Below, one piece after another: positions 11,601 to 22,900 of a stretch of DNA of 64,000 bases. Source of the stretch: Cafeteria roenbergensis. Its lineage: Eukaryota; Sar; Bigyra; Bicosoecida; Cafeteriaceae. Numbering within the stretch: the first letter of the stretch is position 1; each line of letters starts with the position of its first letter. The translations under genes and the position numbers were made by a program. The notes beneath the pieces were generated by a model that worked only from the letters and a program-made list of their open reading frames with translations, was not told where the DNA came from and ran no database searches. Location of the stretch: NCBI GenBank assembly GCA_008330645.1, contig VLTN01000064.1, positions 1 to 64,000 of the forward strand. Direction: 5' to 3'.

Positions 11601-14067
11601 ATCGAGCCCCCGCAGCCATGGCAGCCGGAGGGCCGCGCGGCCGTCTCGACAGAGCAGCAGGGTGCCGGGGGGCTGACGTCGGCAGCGATGCTGCCGCCGC
11701 CGTGGACGGCCCGGTCCGAGCCCGGCCAGCGGGAGGCCCCAACGAGGCGTCCGACACCGGCGGGGGTCCTGCAACGTGGGCCCCAACAACGGCCCTGGGG
11801 GTCCTGCGTGATGCAATAGGGGCCCCATGCGCCGCCCCAGGTTCGGAACAACCTTGCGCCGGACCCGCTGGCGAGGGAAGCGGCTGCTTCTGCAGCCCAA
11901 CATTCCTCAGCGGCGCGACGGGTGTCTCTGAGCCAGAGCCAGCACTGGCAGCACTCTTGCTGCCCCCCGCACGATCGGCAGGCGACTGCATACCCTTCCG
12001 AGAACTGCCACTCGCCGTGCCGTCGCCAACTCCGCCTCCTCCTCCGCCACCTCCTCCGCCACCTCCGGCTCCTGGCAAGGAAGGCCCTGCCGGCTCTGCT
12101 GAGCCTGATGCCTGTGAGCCGCTGCTCAGACTGCTGGCCGTCATGGAGCGACTGCTGCGGCCCGCGAAACCGCTGCCAGCAGCACCGACGCCGACGTCGG
12201 CACCGGCACCGGCACCGGCACCGGCACCGGCGTGCCGCCTCGCCGCGCGGCGGGACCCTGCGTCGGCTGGTGGGCGCGATTCCGACCCAGAGTGGCCGTT
12301 GTCCACAAGCGTGTTGTCGTAGAGAGAGTCTGCCGACCCCATGGCTGTGCCTCCTGCCGCGCGCCAGTCTGCCGCCGCCGGCAGAGCTGTCCGGTCTTTG
12401 CTGCCGGGCGACCCGCCCTTGGCTCTGCCGGCATCCGCAGCGGTATTTGGGGTCTCACTGGACGCCTCTGGCAACGACCCTGCGGCCGGCTGGCCCGCCG
12501 CCGCCGCCGCCGCTGCTGCGTCGGCTGCGGACTGGCGTCCGGACCGTCGGCCGGACCGTCGGCCGGAGCGGGCGCCGAACCGATCGCTGGCCTCGCTGAC
12601 CCGTGATTGGGCGTGAGCAACCGCCCTGAGTACCGGGTCAGCTGATGTCGGTCTGACAGGTCCCTCGACTCTGTGACCCAGGAGCGACGCGTGATCCCCA
12701 GCTGGGCCGTCGCGCCCGGAGCCAGCGCCAGCCCCGCGGCCATCAGCGGCCCCGCCTCCAAGCCCCGCAGCCAGGGCGCTGGCCGTTGCTCTGCCAAGCG
12801 GGGGCGCGCCGGCGGCGCCAAAGTTGTCTCGAAGGCGGTCCAGCGGCAGCGCCCGCCTCCGCAGCGGGTGGGCGAAGCTGCCGTAGAGAGCGGCCCCCGT
12901 GACGAGGCTGCCGCGGTGAGGGCAACGGCGGGGCGGGTACCCCCGCCCGCTCTCTGTGCTGTCGCCCGAGCCGCCCACTCCGCCTCGCTGGCCGACCGCA
13001 CGGCCTCGGCTGACTCCCGGCCCGCCCGCCCCACCGCCGCCAGCTACAGCCAGCCCTGCGGCTGCGGCAGCCTCGCTCGCCTCCCTGGACCCGCGTGCCC
13101 TTCTCCGCGAGCGCAGCTCGACGGCACCGCCGCTGCGCTGGCCGCCCCGCGCCGGCCCCAGGACGCCGTCAGCCAAGCCCGCGCCTGGGCGTCCCCCGCC
13201 GAATCCAGTGCGGGTGCGCCTTCCGTGCACACGGCTAGGGTCGGTCTTGCCAAAGAGCTCAGCTCGCCGGGCTGCCGGTGACTTGGCAAACACAACGTCG
13301 AATGCAAAGTCGCCATCGTAGCCAGCCACGCCGCGGGACACGGACGTCCCAGCAGCCTGCCGCTTCGAGGCTGCGTCGCCCGATACCTCATCGGCGTTCC
13401 GCCCCGGCGCGGCTGTCCCGGGGGCCTCCAGGGCGCCTGCCGGCAACGTTGCGGACCGACGAGCAGAGCTGAGCCGAGGCCGTGGCAGCGCCGGGCCGTC
13501 AGGCCCATGCGCCGCGGATGGCGCCGAGCCCCGATCGACCTCGGCCGCAAGCACCGGATTGGTGCCGCGGTCTGCGCCCTCGCCTTGCGGGGACGGGGCG
13601 GGTGAGCCGTGGGCAGTTGCCCGGCCGCCGTCGGCGGCTGCCGCTGGCTGTTTGCGCGTTGGCCGTGAGATGCTGGCCGGCGCGCCCGCGGATGAGCCCG
13701 GCGCCTTCCCAGGGCGCTGGGCATGTAGCGTTGCGTTGCAGGTGTGCGGCTCCAGGCTGCCCGCATCGTCTCCCAGAGGCACTTGGCCGCCGGACGGCCG
13801 GCCGCTGGCTGAATCGCCGGAAGCGGCGTCCGTGGTCAGACGCCGCGGGATCGGCGACAAGCCAGGCGACGCCCCGCCCACCGAGGACCCAGGGTTGCTC
13901 CCGGTCTTGTGCGCTGCTGGGGGCACCTTGGTACCGCCACCATGGCTGCTGGGGCCGCCGGCGCGGGCCTCGCCGCGCTTCGGCCCGCGCTCGCCCCCTT
14001 TGGCCTCCGCACCCGCACTGGGCTGCGGAAGGGGGACCACCGCCTCGCGGCTCGAGCTGCAGCCCAT
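8632..14067 (-). CDS. CaMKK-like Ser/Thr protein kinase with large disordered regions
   Basis: About 1,811 residues. I start it at ATG 14067 because this gives MGCSSSREAVV, a textbook N-myristoylation/palmitoylation signal; an in-frame ATG at 14223 would bury it. Residues 1 to about 1150 are low-complexity. The kinase domain spans about 1150-1662: glycine loop LGRGQYGVV (~1160), Lys in RAVKIM (~1213), catalytic loop HRDIKPSNLLV (~1314), DFG (~1544), AAPETL, KADAWAIG and a terminal HPW. HRDIKPSNLLV, the DFGVAQIFEGTD stretch and PFVG resemble CaMKK-type kinases, which activate AMPK/SnRK relatives by activation-loop phosphorylation; that substrate is inference. Two inserts are odd: a Gly run between the glycine loop and the Lys, and about 220 Ala/Ser-rich residues between HRD and DFG. 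A hydrophobic stretch flanked by arginines lies near the C terminus. Key catalytic residues are intact. Confidence 0.85.
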   Translation of the reverse strand: MGCSSSREAVVPLPQPSAGAEAKGGERGPKRGEARAGGPSSHGGGTKVPPAAHKTGSNPGSSVGGASPGLSPIPRRLTTDAASGDSASGRPSGGQVPLGDDAGSLEPHTCNATLHAQRPGKAPGSSAGAPASISRPTRKQPAAAADGGRATAHGSPAPSPQGEGADRGTNPVLAAEVDRGSAPSAAHGPDGPALPRPRLSSARRSATLPAGALEAPGTAAPGRNADEVSGDAASKRQAAGTSVSRGVAGYDGDFAFDVVFAKSPAARRAELFGKTDPSRVHGRRTRTGFGGGRPGAGLADGVLGPARGGQRSGGAVELRSRRRARGSREASEAAAAAGLAVAGGGGAGGPGVSRGRAVGQRGGVGGSGDSTESGRGYPPRRCPHRGSLVTGAALYGSFAHPLRRRALPLDRLRDNFGAAGAPPLGRATASALAAGLGGGAADGRGAGAGSGRDGPAGDHASLLGHRVEGPVRPTSADPVLRAVAHAQSRVSEASDRFGARSGRRSGRRSGRQSAADAAAAAAAAGQPAAGSLPEASSETPNTAADAGRAKGGSPGSKDRTALPAAADWRAAGGTAMGSADSLYDNTLVDNGHSGSESRPPADAGSRRAARRHAGAGAGAGAGADVGVGAAGSGFAGRSSRSMTASSLSSGSQASGSAEPAGPSLPGAGGGGGGGGGGGGVGDGTASGSSRKGMQSPADRAGGSKSAASAGSGSETPVAPLRNVGLQKQPLPSPAGPAQGCSEPGAAHGAPIASRRTPRAVVGAHVAGPPPVSDASLGPPAGRARTGPSTAAAASLPTSAPRHPAALSRRPRGPPAAMAAGARSATEPASSDPANRARMPAGPVGRSAGGAGPPGSCHSDTPQMDDLLGGSDDPSAPSSVRVTRRVNAGSAVAMDIASGGAELGLVELHQAASSAIARGSAWGESSKSTARSVSGADPAGYSTDDGPTGGGVQGPSGTGHPWGPEQRAEAASAGASTPPVQMLVLATSGGRRGRVSVGSGANPHAGLGAARRHSRSSSSDPSNEASANAAAAAAAAAAAAAAGDDHSVASSGRSRHRRSVTGPPPSLPISGEHFAGLPLHLVPLSARRRQRSESVSSACSSSGRAGVEAIGVSQASGDGSSVGGASSGVGPGLALPASDPGARIHAVNQYVLGDQLGRGQYGVVRRGVDTDAAAAALGRGGGGGGSSGGGGGGGGGVDGPAGYARAARWSERAVKIMRRSQLRRRRVGRFGTALDTAKREVAVWKRLRHPHVARLVEVIDDPGHDCIFLVSELVRGTTLLPDDVNTQAVSASAARRVFAQLCSAVAYLHSQRVLHRDIKPSNLLVGVTGRAAAEALAEATLAGASLAGTTASGRSFATEPRNPAEPHQHAAEPDKEAPRADGNPTGARAAPSTSSQQTPDVTAGRAPSGEGESQPLPAQSLEAAPGGVAGAAPAAEAAAAAQSAARGVTTSAAAAAAAAAAAVAAASPHASLSHLPMPRAGADSGAASASGDSGLQLRGMLAGPSHHDLTPADLLVGSALGTVTAAAAVRRELAGDGESLCVKVSDFGVAQIFEGTDDAIASTAGTAAFAAPETLTGKPYSGRKADAWAIGATIFQALTGRPPFVGATVMEVYTKIQEGDAAFPSDVLRELPPAAVDACLQLLRRDPAQRPLPVDMLSHPWVSGVLSPAALLIPRDAARPGRGSPTQAQGSLGLQAGDSSAGETNRAAGSGVLPVAASSVAAVRQASARVVPGAAQAARASGVDATGRIVLSALEVAEAITPASAVAAAAGAVVFGLRLRRTMVTRAIRARERVRRRSMAADAAASLADTKS
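10482..10532. repeat. CCG-rich microsatellite in the kinase gene
   Basis: A run of CCG and related triplets encodes polyglycine on the minus strand. It falls inside the kinase N-lobe, between the glycine-rich loop and the ATP-anchoring lysine, so it forms a flexible insert in the fold. Confidence 0.85.
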
Positions 14068-14620
14068 GGCCGAACTCGCGCAGCCGCCAGCAGGGGTGCG
14101 GCGGTCGGCGGGGTCGCAGACGGGCCAGCAGCCGCCCGTTGCGCCCGAGGCGCCTGCCTGAGTTGTGCGTCCCCCAGCGCGCAGCGTTCGCGGGCTCTGC
14201 CTGCCCTTGCCGCTCCCGGCCATGCGGCCTCCCTTCCCCGGCCGGCCGTCCCCTTGGCTCGCGCGCTGAGCGCTCGGAACGAGCGGGATTGCTCCATGCC
14301 GCGGCGCTGGCTAGCGCCTGAGGGCTCAGGCTGCGCAGGCGCCGGAGCGCAATGTTCGGCAGGCCGCAACCCGCGCGGCTCGCGTGTCAGACCTTCGAAA
14401 GCCGCCCGCGCACGCCCCTGGGTGCGCACCAAGCGGAGCGGCGCCCCCGAGCAGAGCTTGCGCCTCTGTTTGTGCGTTTGGGGCAGGCTGGCCCTTGCTC
14501 AGGGCGCGCAGGGGCGGCCGGGACTCGTCGCAGCTCGGGCCGCTGCCGCGGCTGCCCCGTGTCAGTGAACCTCTCGAAAAACCGCTACTCAAAATTGCGC
14601 GTGTGTCAGCGGCTTTGGAC
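14068..14620. other. Intergenic: kinase 5' flank
   Basis: It lies between the kinase start and the stop of the next minus-strand gene. The part from 14068 to 14223 is in frame with the kinase and could be coding if the upstream ATG is used. I see no RNA gene and no clear promoter motif. Confidence 0.5.
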
Positions 14621-17386
14621 TCAGCCTCGAAACTCGTCGAGCACGCTAGACAGCTCCTGCCTGACGCGTGGAGACATCTGGGCCGCACTTGCCCGGGCCT
14701 CTGCGGCGGTGCCCCCGAACCAGGTCAGCCATGCGTCAGCGCCGGCCCCGCACTCTGGCGTTTTGCTGTCGCTTTCCACGTCGTCAGGCCCCGCTCGCGC
14801 CAGCCGGCCGCCTCCCAGCCGGCCAGCCCCGGGCTCTCGGGCTCCACCGTGCGCTCCAGGACCACTGTCGCCTGTGTGCAAGGGCCATGCACTGCCGCTC
14901 ACGCTTGCGGCAGAAGCAGCGCTCGCCGCAGCAGCTGCGGTTGCGCGCGCGGCCTCGGCCGCGCGCGCAACCCTGGCGGCACGCGCAGTCCGTGCCTCCC
15001 GAGCCGTCCGCTCTGCGGCGGCTGCGGCTGCGCGACCCCGCCCCGCCCGGCCAGCGCCCTTCCCGAGCACTGCACGGCCTCGAAACGCGGCCAGCTGCCG
15101 CACCGACATCGCGGTCGTGCCTCCCCCGCGAGCGGAACGCGCCGACCCACCACTTGCGGCAGCCGCCGACACAGCCGCGGGCCGTGTCGCGGCAGCAGGC
15201 ATGGCTCCGCCTCGAGCAAGTCCCAGCAGCTGCTGTCGCGCTGGCAGAGACGCAGACGTCGCGTCCGGGGCGCCGCGCCTTCCACGCCCAGCCCGCAGCA
15301 TCGGGTTGGCAAAGTTGCGAACACTGCTGCCGGGAGTCCCAGGGGGCTCCGCAGCAAGAGGCTCTGCTTCGACACAGCTCACAGCCGCTGAGCCAGCGCC
15401 CGATGCGGCGGCGGACCCCAAGCCACGAGCGCAGGTTCCACTATCGCCAGCCAAGGCCGCCCCACGGGCAGCGTCCGCGTCAACGTCGCCGAGATGGTCG
15501 CCAACGTCGCCCTCACCAAGACCACCATAACCAGTAGTGCGGCCGGCTGATTCGCAGCCGTCGCTGTCACTGTCGCTGTCGCTTTCGTGGTCGCTGTCGC
15601 CCAGGGCTTCGCCCTCAGGAATGCCTCGCAGCGGCAAGCGGTCAGCCCGGTCACGGTCAGCTGGCCGTTTTGCGACTGAGGTCCATTCCGCTTTCCCGTC
15701 GCACAGAATGCCACTGCTGCGGGTGAAGCCGAGGCGAAGGCCCACGCGAGAGCCGTCGTCGCCCCGAAACCCGCTCGTGCCGAGCAGTGGCTCACCCACG
15801 TCCGTGTGCTCGCAGTCGCCTGCAGCGGCCGCTTCGTCCCTCTCCATGATCACGAGCGAGCCCAGCGCGTCGTGGCACGCTTGAAGCAGCCCAACGCTCT
15901 CGCTGGTTGCGTTGCTCTCGGCGCGAGGTGTGGCCTCAGCGGCAGCAGCACGGGCCTCGCGCGCGTGCCGCAGCAAACTCGCCTCGCTTGCAGTCACACT
16001 TACCCTGCGGCCCATGCCCCGCAGCAGCGCGCTGAATGTGACGCACGGCCCAGCGCCAAGGCTCCCCGCGCTGCGCCGGGCTGTCACCATCACCGACCAC
16101 CCGCTGACCACCACCGGTTCCTTCAGCAGCGCCCCTGGCTTGGAGCTCGCTGGCACCCCAGCGGCGGCAGGGCCAGCGGCGCCTTCGCCAGCAGAGCCGG
16201 ATGGCTCCCCGTCGACGCCGCCGAATCCAGCGTCGCCGGCATGAGCCCCTCGGGACCACCTTGGCGTGCCCGGCGGCGCCAGCGGAGGCGCCTGCCGCTG
16301 CGACGGCCCCACCTCTGGAGAGCTGTCACTTGCCCCGCGCCCGCTCGCAGTCAGGACGGCGTCTGCACTGGCTGCGCCACCACCGGGAGCCCGCAGCGGG
16401 GGCAGCGCCGATGCTGCCATGCGGGCTCCGGTGGCACGGGCGGTGCCGACCAGGGGCCGTAGTGCGGGAACTGCTTGGCCAGCCGGCACTGTGACTCCGC
16501 CAGAGCCGGTAGCTCCACCACCCCTGCCACTCGGAGCAGTGGCAGCTGCCAAAACAGGCGAATCGGCACCAGAACTACCAGCACCAGCAATGCCAGCAAT
16601 ACCAGCAAAACCAGCACCAGAAGTACCAGCACCAGCAATACCAGCACCAGCAATACCAGCACCAGCATCAGCGCAATCAAATCCAGCCGCTGGCTCGACC
16701 CCGAGCAAACCCAACAAGCTGCCGGGCTCGGCGGCCCCGCCGCTATCGCCGATTCCGCAAGGGTGCCCTGTCAGCCCAGCGCCGCTTGCCGCAGCCCCCG
16801 GCCCAGCCGCGCCCACGGACCGCATGGCCACGGCTCTTCCGAGCAGAGCACCGATGAGGTCCTCGTCCATGCGCTCGAGGTCCGCTGCGCCGCCGTCGTA
16901 CACCCCCGCCTCCATGCCGTCCTCGCCTTCCCACGTCGGCGGGGCGTCGGCGCCGTCGCTGAAGCTTCCCGTGGACGAGTCATCTCCGCCAGTAGGCGAC
17001 ATCCAGGGGTCGGGCTCGGCCGCGCAGGCGCCGGTGCCACGGTCTCTGTGCCCGTCGCTGGCGAGCGCGTCAGCCGATCCTGCGTCGGAGCCAGTGTCGG
17101 CCAGCGGGGGCCGAGGCACGCCGAGCTCCGGCGAGGAAACTACAAGTTCGTCATCCCGTGCGCAGCTTGGGGCAGCGGCTCGCGTCGCTGGGGCTTGCCG
17201 CGTGCCAGAGCGCGCCTGGAAAGCACCGGAATTTGCTGCAGGCGGTGACCGAGGCGCGCCATCGTCCGTCGCGGAGAGCGTGTCGAGCGCGCTCCCAGGC
17301 CCGGCCGGCTGGGTAGAACTGTCGTCGTCGCCAACCGGCGGACTGCCCGTGCCTGGCGCAGCTGCGCTGCCATCGGCGGCCGACAT
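14621..17386 (-). CDS. Unrecognised low-complexity protein, 921 aa
   Basis: I do not recognise a family. A single exon runs from ATG 17386 to a stop at 14621. Most of the protein is acidic, Ser/Gly/Ala-rich and probably disordered. A better ordered stretch lies around residues 415-540 and includes VSGWSVMVTARRSAG, a helical segment with LLRHAREARAAAAE, and ALGSLVIMERDEAAAA. Around residues 240-275 there is a GAGIAGAG repeat, then a serine/aspartate run near 600. Toward the C terminus an Ala/Arg-rich segment with heptad-like spacing (about residues 755-800) could be a long helix. The tail ends with a compact piece, WLTWFGGTAAEARAS to SSVLDEFRG. No signal peptide or membrane segment is evident. 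The gene is supported by its long open frame and a tail that looks structured. Confidence 0.55.
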   Translation of the reverse strand: MSAADGSAAAPGTGSPPVGDDDSSTQPAGPGSALDTLSATDDGAPRSPPAANSGAFQARSGTRQAPATRAAAPSCARDDELVVSSPELGVPRPPLADTGSDAGSADALASDGHRDRGTGACAAEPDPWMSPTGGDDSSTGSFSDGADAPPTWEGEDGMEAGVYDGGAADLERMDEDLIGALLGRAVAMRSVGAAGPGAAASGAGLTGHPCGIGDSGGAAEPGSLLGLLGVEPAAGFDCADAGAGIAGAGIAGAGTSGAGFAGIAGIAGAGSSGADSPVLAAATAPSGRGGGATGSGGVTVPAGQAVPALRPLVGTARATGARMAASALPPLRAPGGGAASADAVLTASGRGASDSSPEVGPSQRQAPPLAPPGTPRWSRGAHAGDAGFGGVDGEPSGSAGEGAAGPAAAGVPASSKPGALLKEPVVVSGWSVMVTARRSAGSLGAGPCVTFSALLRGMGRRVSVTASEASLLRHAREARAAAAEATPRAESNATSESVGLLQACHDALGSLVIMERDEAAAAGDCEHTDVGEPLLGTSGFRGDDGSRVGLRLGFTRSSGILCDGKAEWTSVAKRPADRDRADRLPLRGIPEGEALGDSDHESDSDSDSDGCESAGRTTGYGGLGEGDVGDHLGDVDADAARGAALAGDSGTCARGLGSAAASGAGSAAVSCVEAEPLAAEPPGTPGSSVRNFANPMLRAGRGRRGAPDATSASLPARQQLLGLARGGAMPAAATRPAAVSAAAASGGSARSARGGGTTAMSVRQLAAFRGRAVLGKGAGRAGRGRAAAAAAERTAREARTARAARVARAAEAARATAAAAASAASAASVSGSAWPLHTGDSGPGAHGGAREPGAGRLGGGRLARAGPDDVESDSKTPECGAGADAWLTWFGGTAAEARASAAQMSPRVRQELSSVLDEFRG
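16567..16672. repeat. 15-bp minisatellite encoding GAGIA repeats
   Basis: Imperfect copies of a unit like ACCAGCACCAGCAAT encode Gly-Ala-Gly-Ile-Ala on the minus strand. It is visibly richer in A than the surrounding DNA, so it is a recent local expansion or has its own composition. Confidence 0.85.
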
Positions 17387-17816
17387 TCACAGCCCAAGCC
17401 AGAGCGTTTCGGCTGGCAACCCGAGGGCAGCCACCCCGTCCCCGCGCACCCCAGGCAAAGACCGGTGCACGACCAAGCGAGCCCTGGGGACTGTCGGACG
17501 AAGCCTGCGGCTTTGGGGTGTCGGTGCCGGCGGGTTTGCTGTGGCGGGCAGCTGTGGCAAGATGCGAGAGTGTGTGAATGGCGGCGGCTCTGCCGGGCGG
17601 CGCACAACTCGCAAACAGGTTGGCACGGGCGAGCACAGGCGCGACGACTGCCCGCATGGGCGGAGGGACAGCAGCAGGGCGGTGCCACTCCCGCTGTGGC
17701 CTTGGCATCGCTCGCGCGGGCGCTCACTCACACTCTCTCATTCTGGACGGCTCGCTTTCGCTGGGCCCGCGCTCATCCTCCAGCAGTCGACTGGAGGCGC
17801 GGATGCTTCCCGGAGC
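17387..17816. other. Intergenic: GAPDH 3' flank
   Basis: It holds the 5' flank of the 921-aa gene and the 3' flank of GAPDH. No gene or clear processing signal was recognised. Confidence 0.5.
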
Positions 17817-19993
<2,177 letters not shown>

Positions 19994-22900
19994 TCAGCTT
20001 GGGCAGCACGGGCCTGCCGGGCTGCAGTTTTTGCGCGCCTCGTCTGCCGGCGCCTTCTTGACTCCCTCGTCCTTTGCGCTGGCGGCCATCGCGACGGTGG
20101 CTCGCTGGCTGAGGCTCACCTTTTGCAGGCGGCCATTGACGAAGGCGCAGGACTCCTGTTTGGCTCGCTTCAGAGACAAGAGCTCGACCTTGGGATACGC
20201 TGCGGCGCCGTCCCCGGTCGCAAGGGTCCACCGCAGGCCGATGGACCCCGGCGCCGCTGGTGGATTCGTGAGCATGGCCGCGGTCGCATCCATGCACGTC
20301 TCAACGAGCCTACGCTCCGCGAGGGCCGGGACGGCGGAGCCCCCGGCGCCAATCGCAGCCTCCACAATGACCTGGCCGACATCCACGTCCATCGCCGTGC
20401 TAGCTGCGCACAGCGACGTTGCCGCGGCGATCATGGGTACGACGCCGGTGAGCCGGAGCGCGGGAGGCCGAGCCAGGAAGAGCGCTGCGTCCCCCTTCTT
20501 ATCGGTCGCCAGGCGCCTCAGCACTCGCAGCTTTGGACGAGCGGACCACACGCTGCCGGCGCTGGCGACCTCGCCGTCCAGATCTCCGCGGTCCCCCGCC
20601 TCCCCAGCCAAGCTGGCATCGAAGCCCGCGTCCACCTGAGTAATTGCGCGCGATAGACTGCCAGTTCTGGTCCCAGTGGCCGCGAGGCTTGGCCCTTCGC
20701 CGTCCGTCACCGGACCAGCAGCCGCACCAGTGGCTGTGCCAGAAGCTGCGTCAGTGGTCGCGTGGCCATCGTCCTCGTCGAGCAACAGAGCCAGCTCTTT
20801 GAGCTGAATCTGGGCCTCCAGGGTTTCAACGCCCTGCTGAGTGCGGGCCTTGGTCTTGGGAAGGTGAGCGCTCTTCCGGGAGAGCCCCTTGGCCGTGAGC
20901 GCGAAACCGTCGGGCGTCACAGGGGCGATCAGGGCTTGCATCGCCGCAGGCTCTGCCTTGCCCATCGTGGCAGCCAGCCTTGATGCTACGCTTCGATCCG
21001 GCAGTGCGGTCACTTCGCCTCGCCCCAGCACCGCCAGCCCGAGAGCAGTCGGTCCGGCAGAGCTCACAATCAGCTCTGCAATGGCCGCAAAGGACAGCTC
21101 CGGAAGTTCAAGAGTGCGCTCCTCCGCAACTTCGCCGCCCTTGCGCTTGAACTCGCGGTTCGCTGCAGCGAGCGTCTCCGCCACGTGAGCTTGCAGCCTG
21201 CGGCGTGCAAACTCCATGCAGCCGTCGGGACAGAGAGCGAGGAAAGCCCCCCGGCCAACGTTGCCGCCGTCCTCGTCCTCGTCCTCGTCCTCGTGGACCA
21301 CGCCCTCGTCGTCCTCCTCCTCGTCCTCCGCCGTCGCAGCTGCGGCTGCCTCCCCCTCCCGCTTCTCCGTGGAGGTGCTGGCCTGCTTCGTGCCACCACC
21401 CCTGGTCGCCGCAGCCTGCTTGCGTGCAGCCACGGCAGCCGCCGCCTCCTTGGCCACCGCCTCCTTGGCCGCCTTGGCAGCTTCCTTGGCCGCCTTGTCA
21501 GCTGCCTCTTGCTTCTCTTGCGGCAAGAGAGGCGCCTCGTCCGCATCGGTGCGCGCGCGCCACTTGCCGCCACCGACGGACACCCAGCCCGCCTTTGTCA
21601 TGGCCTCCGCCTCGCTCAAGCCGTGGCCAAACAGGCCCTGGAGCTCGCACTTCACCTGGCCCAAGCTGAGCGGGGACTCGAGCAGCCTGTTCACGGTGCT
21701 CATCTCAACCACGGGGGCCACTGCCTCGCCATCCAGCGCAGCGGCAAGCTGGCAGGCGAGGATTGCAACTAAGTTGCCGACTTGCGCAGCCCGCAACGGG
21801 GAGCTGAAGCCCTGGGGCGGGAGCGGCTCGCAAGGGGAGAGAAGTCGCGTCTTCCAGTCCTTGGAGGCGGTGGCTGTGTGTCCGACAAGCCGCGCGAAGT
21901 CGCCGGACGGCTCAACAACGAAGGCGCTCGACTTGGAGAGGATCTTGCGAAGCGCCGCGGTGTTGGCGCCGGCTGCAGTGGGGCTCGCTGCTCTGAGGAG
22001 CTCTCCCGCAACGATGGCCGAGTTGGCGATGCTGACGCGCATGTCTACGCACCCAAGGGCATTCCCCGAGACGAGGCCGAGCACGGCAGCTGCTGCCTGG
22101 GCCTGCTTGAAGGCTGGGACCTTGGTGCTGTCAGGGGCGCTGGATGACGCGATGTTGACCATGTCCTCGGCCCACGTGCCTGCGATAGGGTCGACGGCGG
22201 CCTGCTGCTCCTTGTGGGAGAGCCCCTTCTTCCACGCCAGAAACTCGGCGCGGGCCTCTTTCGCGCCGGCGAGGGACGGCACGCAATATGTGCCGCACTC
22301 GTCAAGGTGAGGCAAGGCTCCAGGGTGTTGGAATGCGCATTCAACTTCGTCCGAGAAGTGATTGATTACCGAGAGCATGACGTTGTCGACATCAGGAGGA
22401 CAGGGGGCTCCCACGACGGATGCCAGGAGGAACTGGCTCAGGCTCTTGCCGCCGAGCATGGCGGCGGCCCGGCCGACCAGCGCGACCCCCTGCCCCGACG
22501 ATGTGGTGGGCACCGCAGCCAGAGCACCAGGCGGCGCGCTGCCGCGGCTTGATTGGCTGAAGAGCAGCAGCTGGGCACTGGCCACGGCCGAGTCGCGCAG
22601 CTCACGCGCACGCTGCTCGGTGTTGTCGTCCGGGGCGCCAGAGGCCCAGTCCCTCGCAGCGCCAGTCGCCGGGTGCATGCTATTGCAAGCAGAGTCCGCC
22701 CCCATCGTCCTGCACTCGAGCTTGTCGAAGACCTGGGTGGCGATGTTCTTGGCCAGCCCGAGAGCCTCGCCGCTCAGGGCCGGGTCGGCCCGGCGCTTGC
22801 CAGCTTGGGTATTGATGCAGCGAGCAACGACATAGCGCGTAATGGACACCTGTTCCGACGGGAGTGCAGCGGTGTCTGAACCCATCGACGCCAAAACTGC

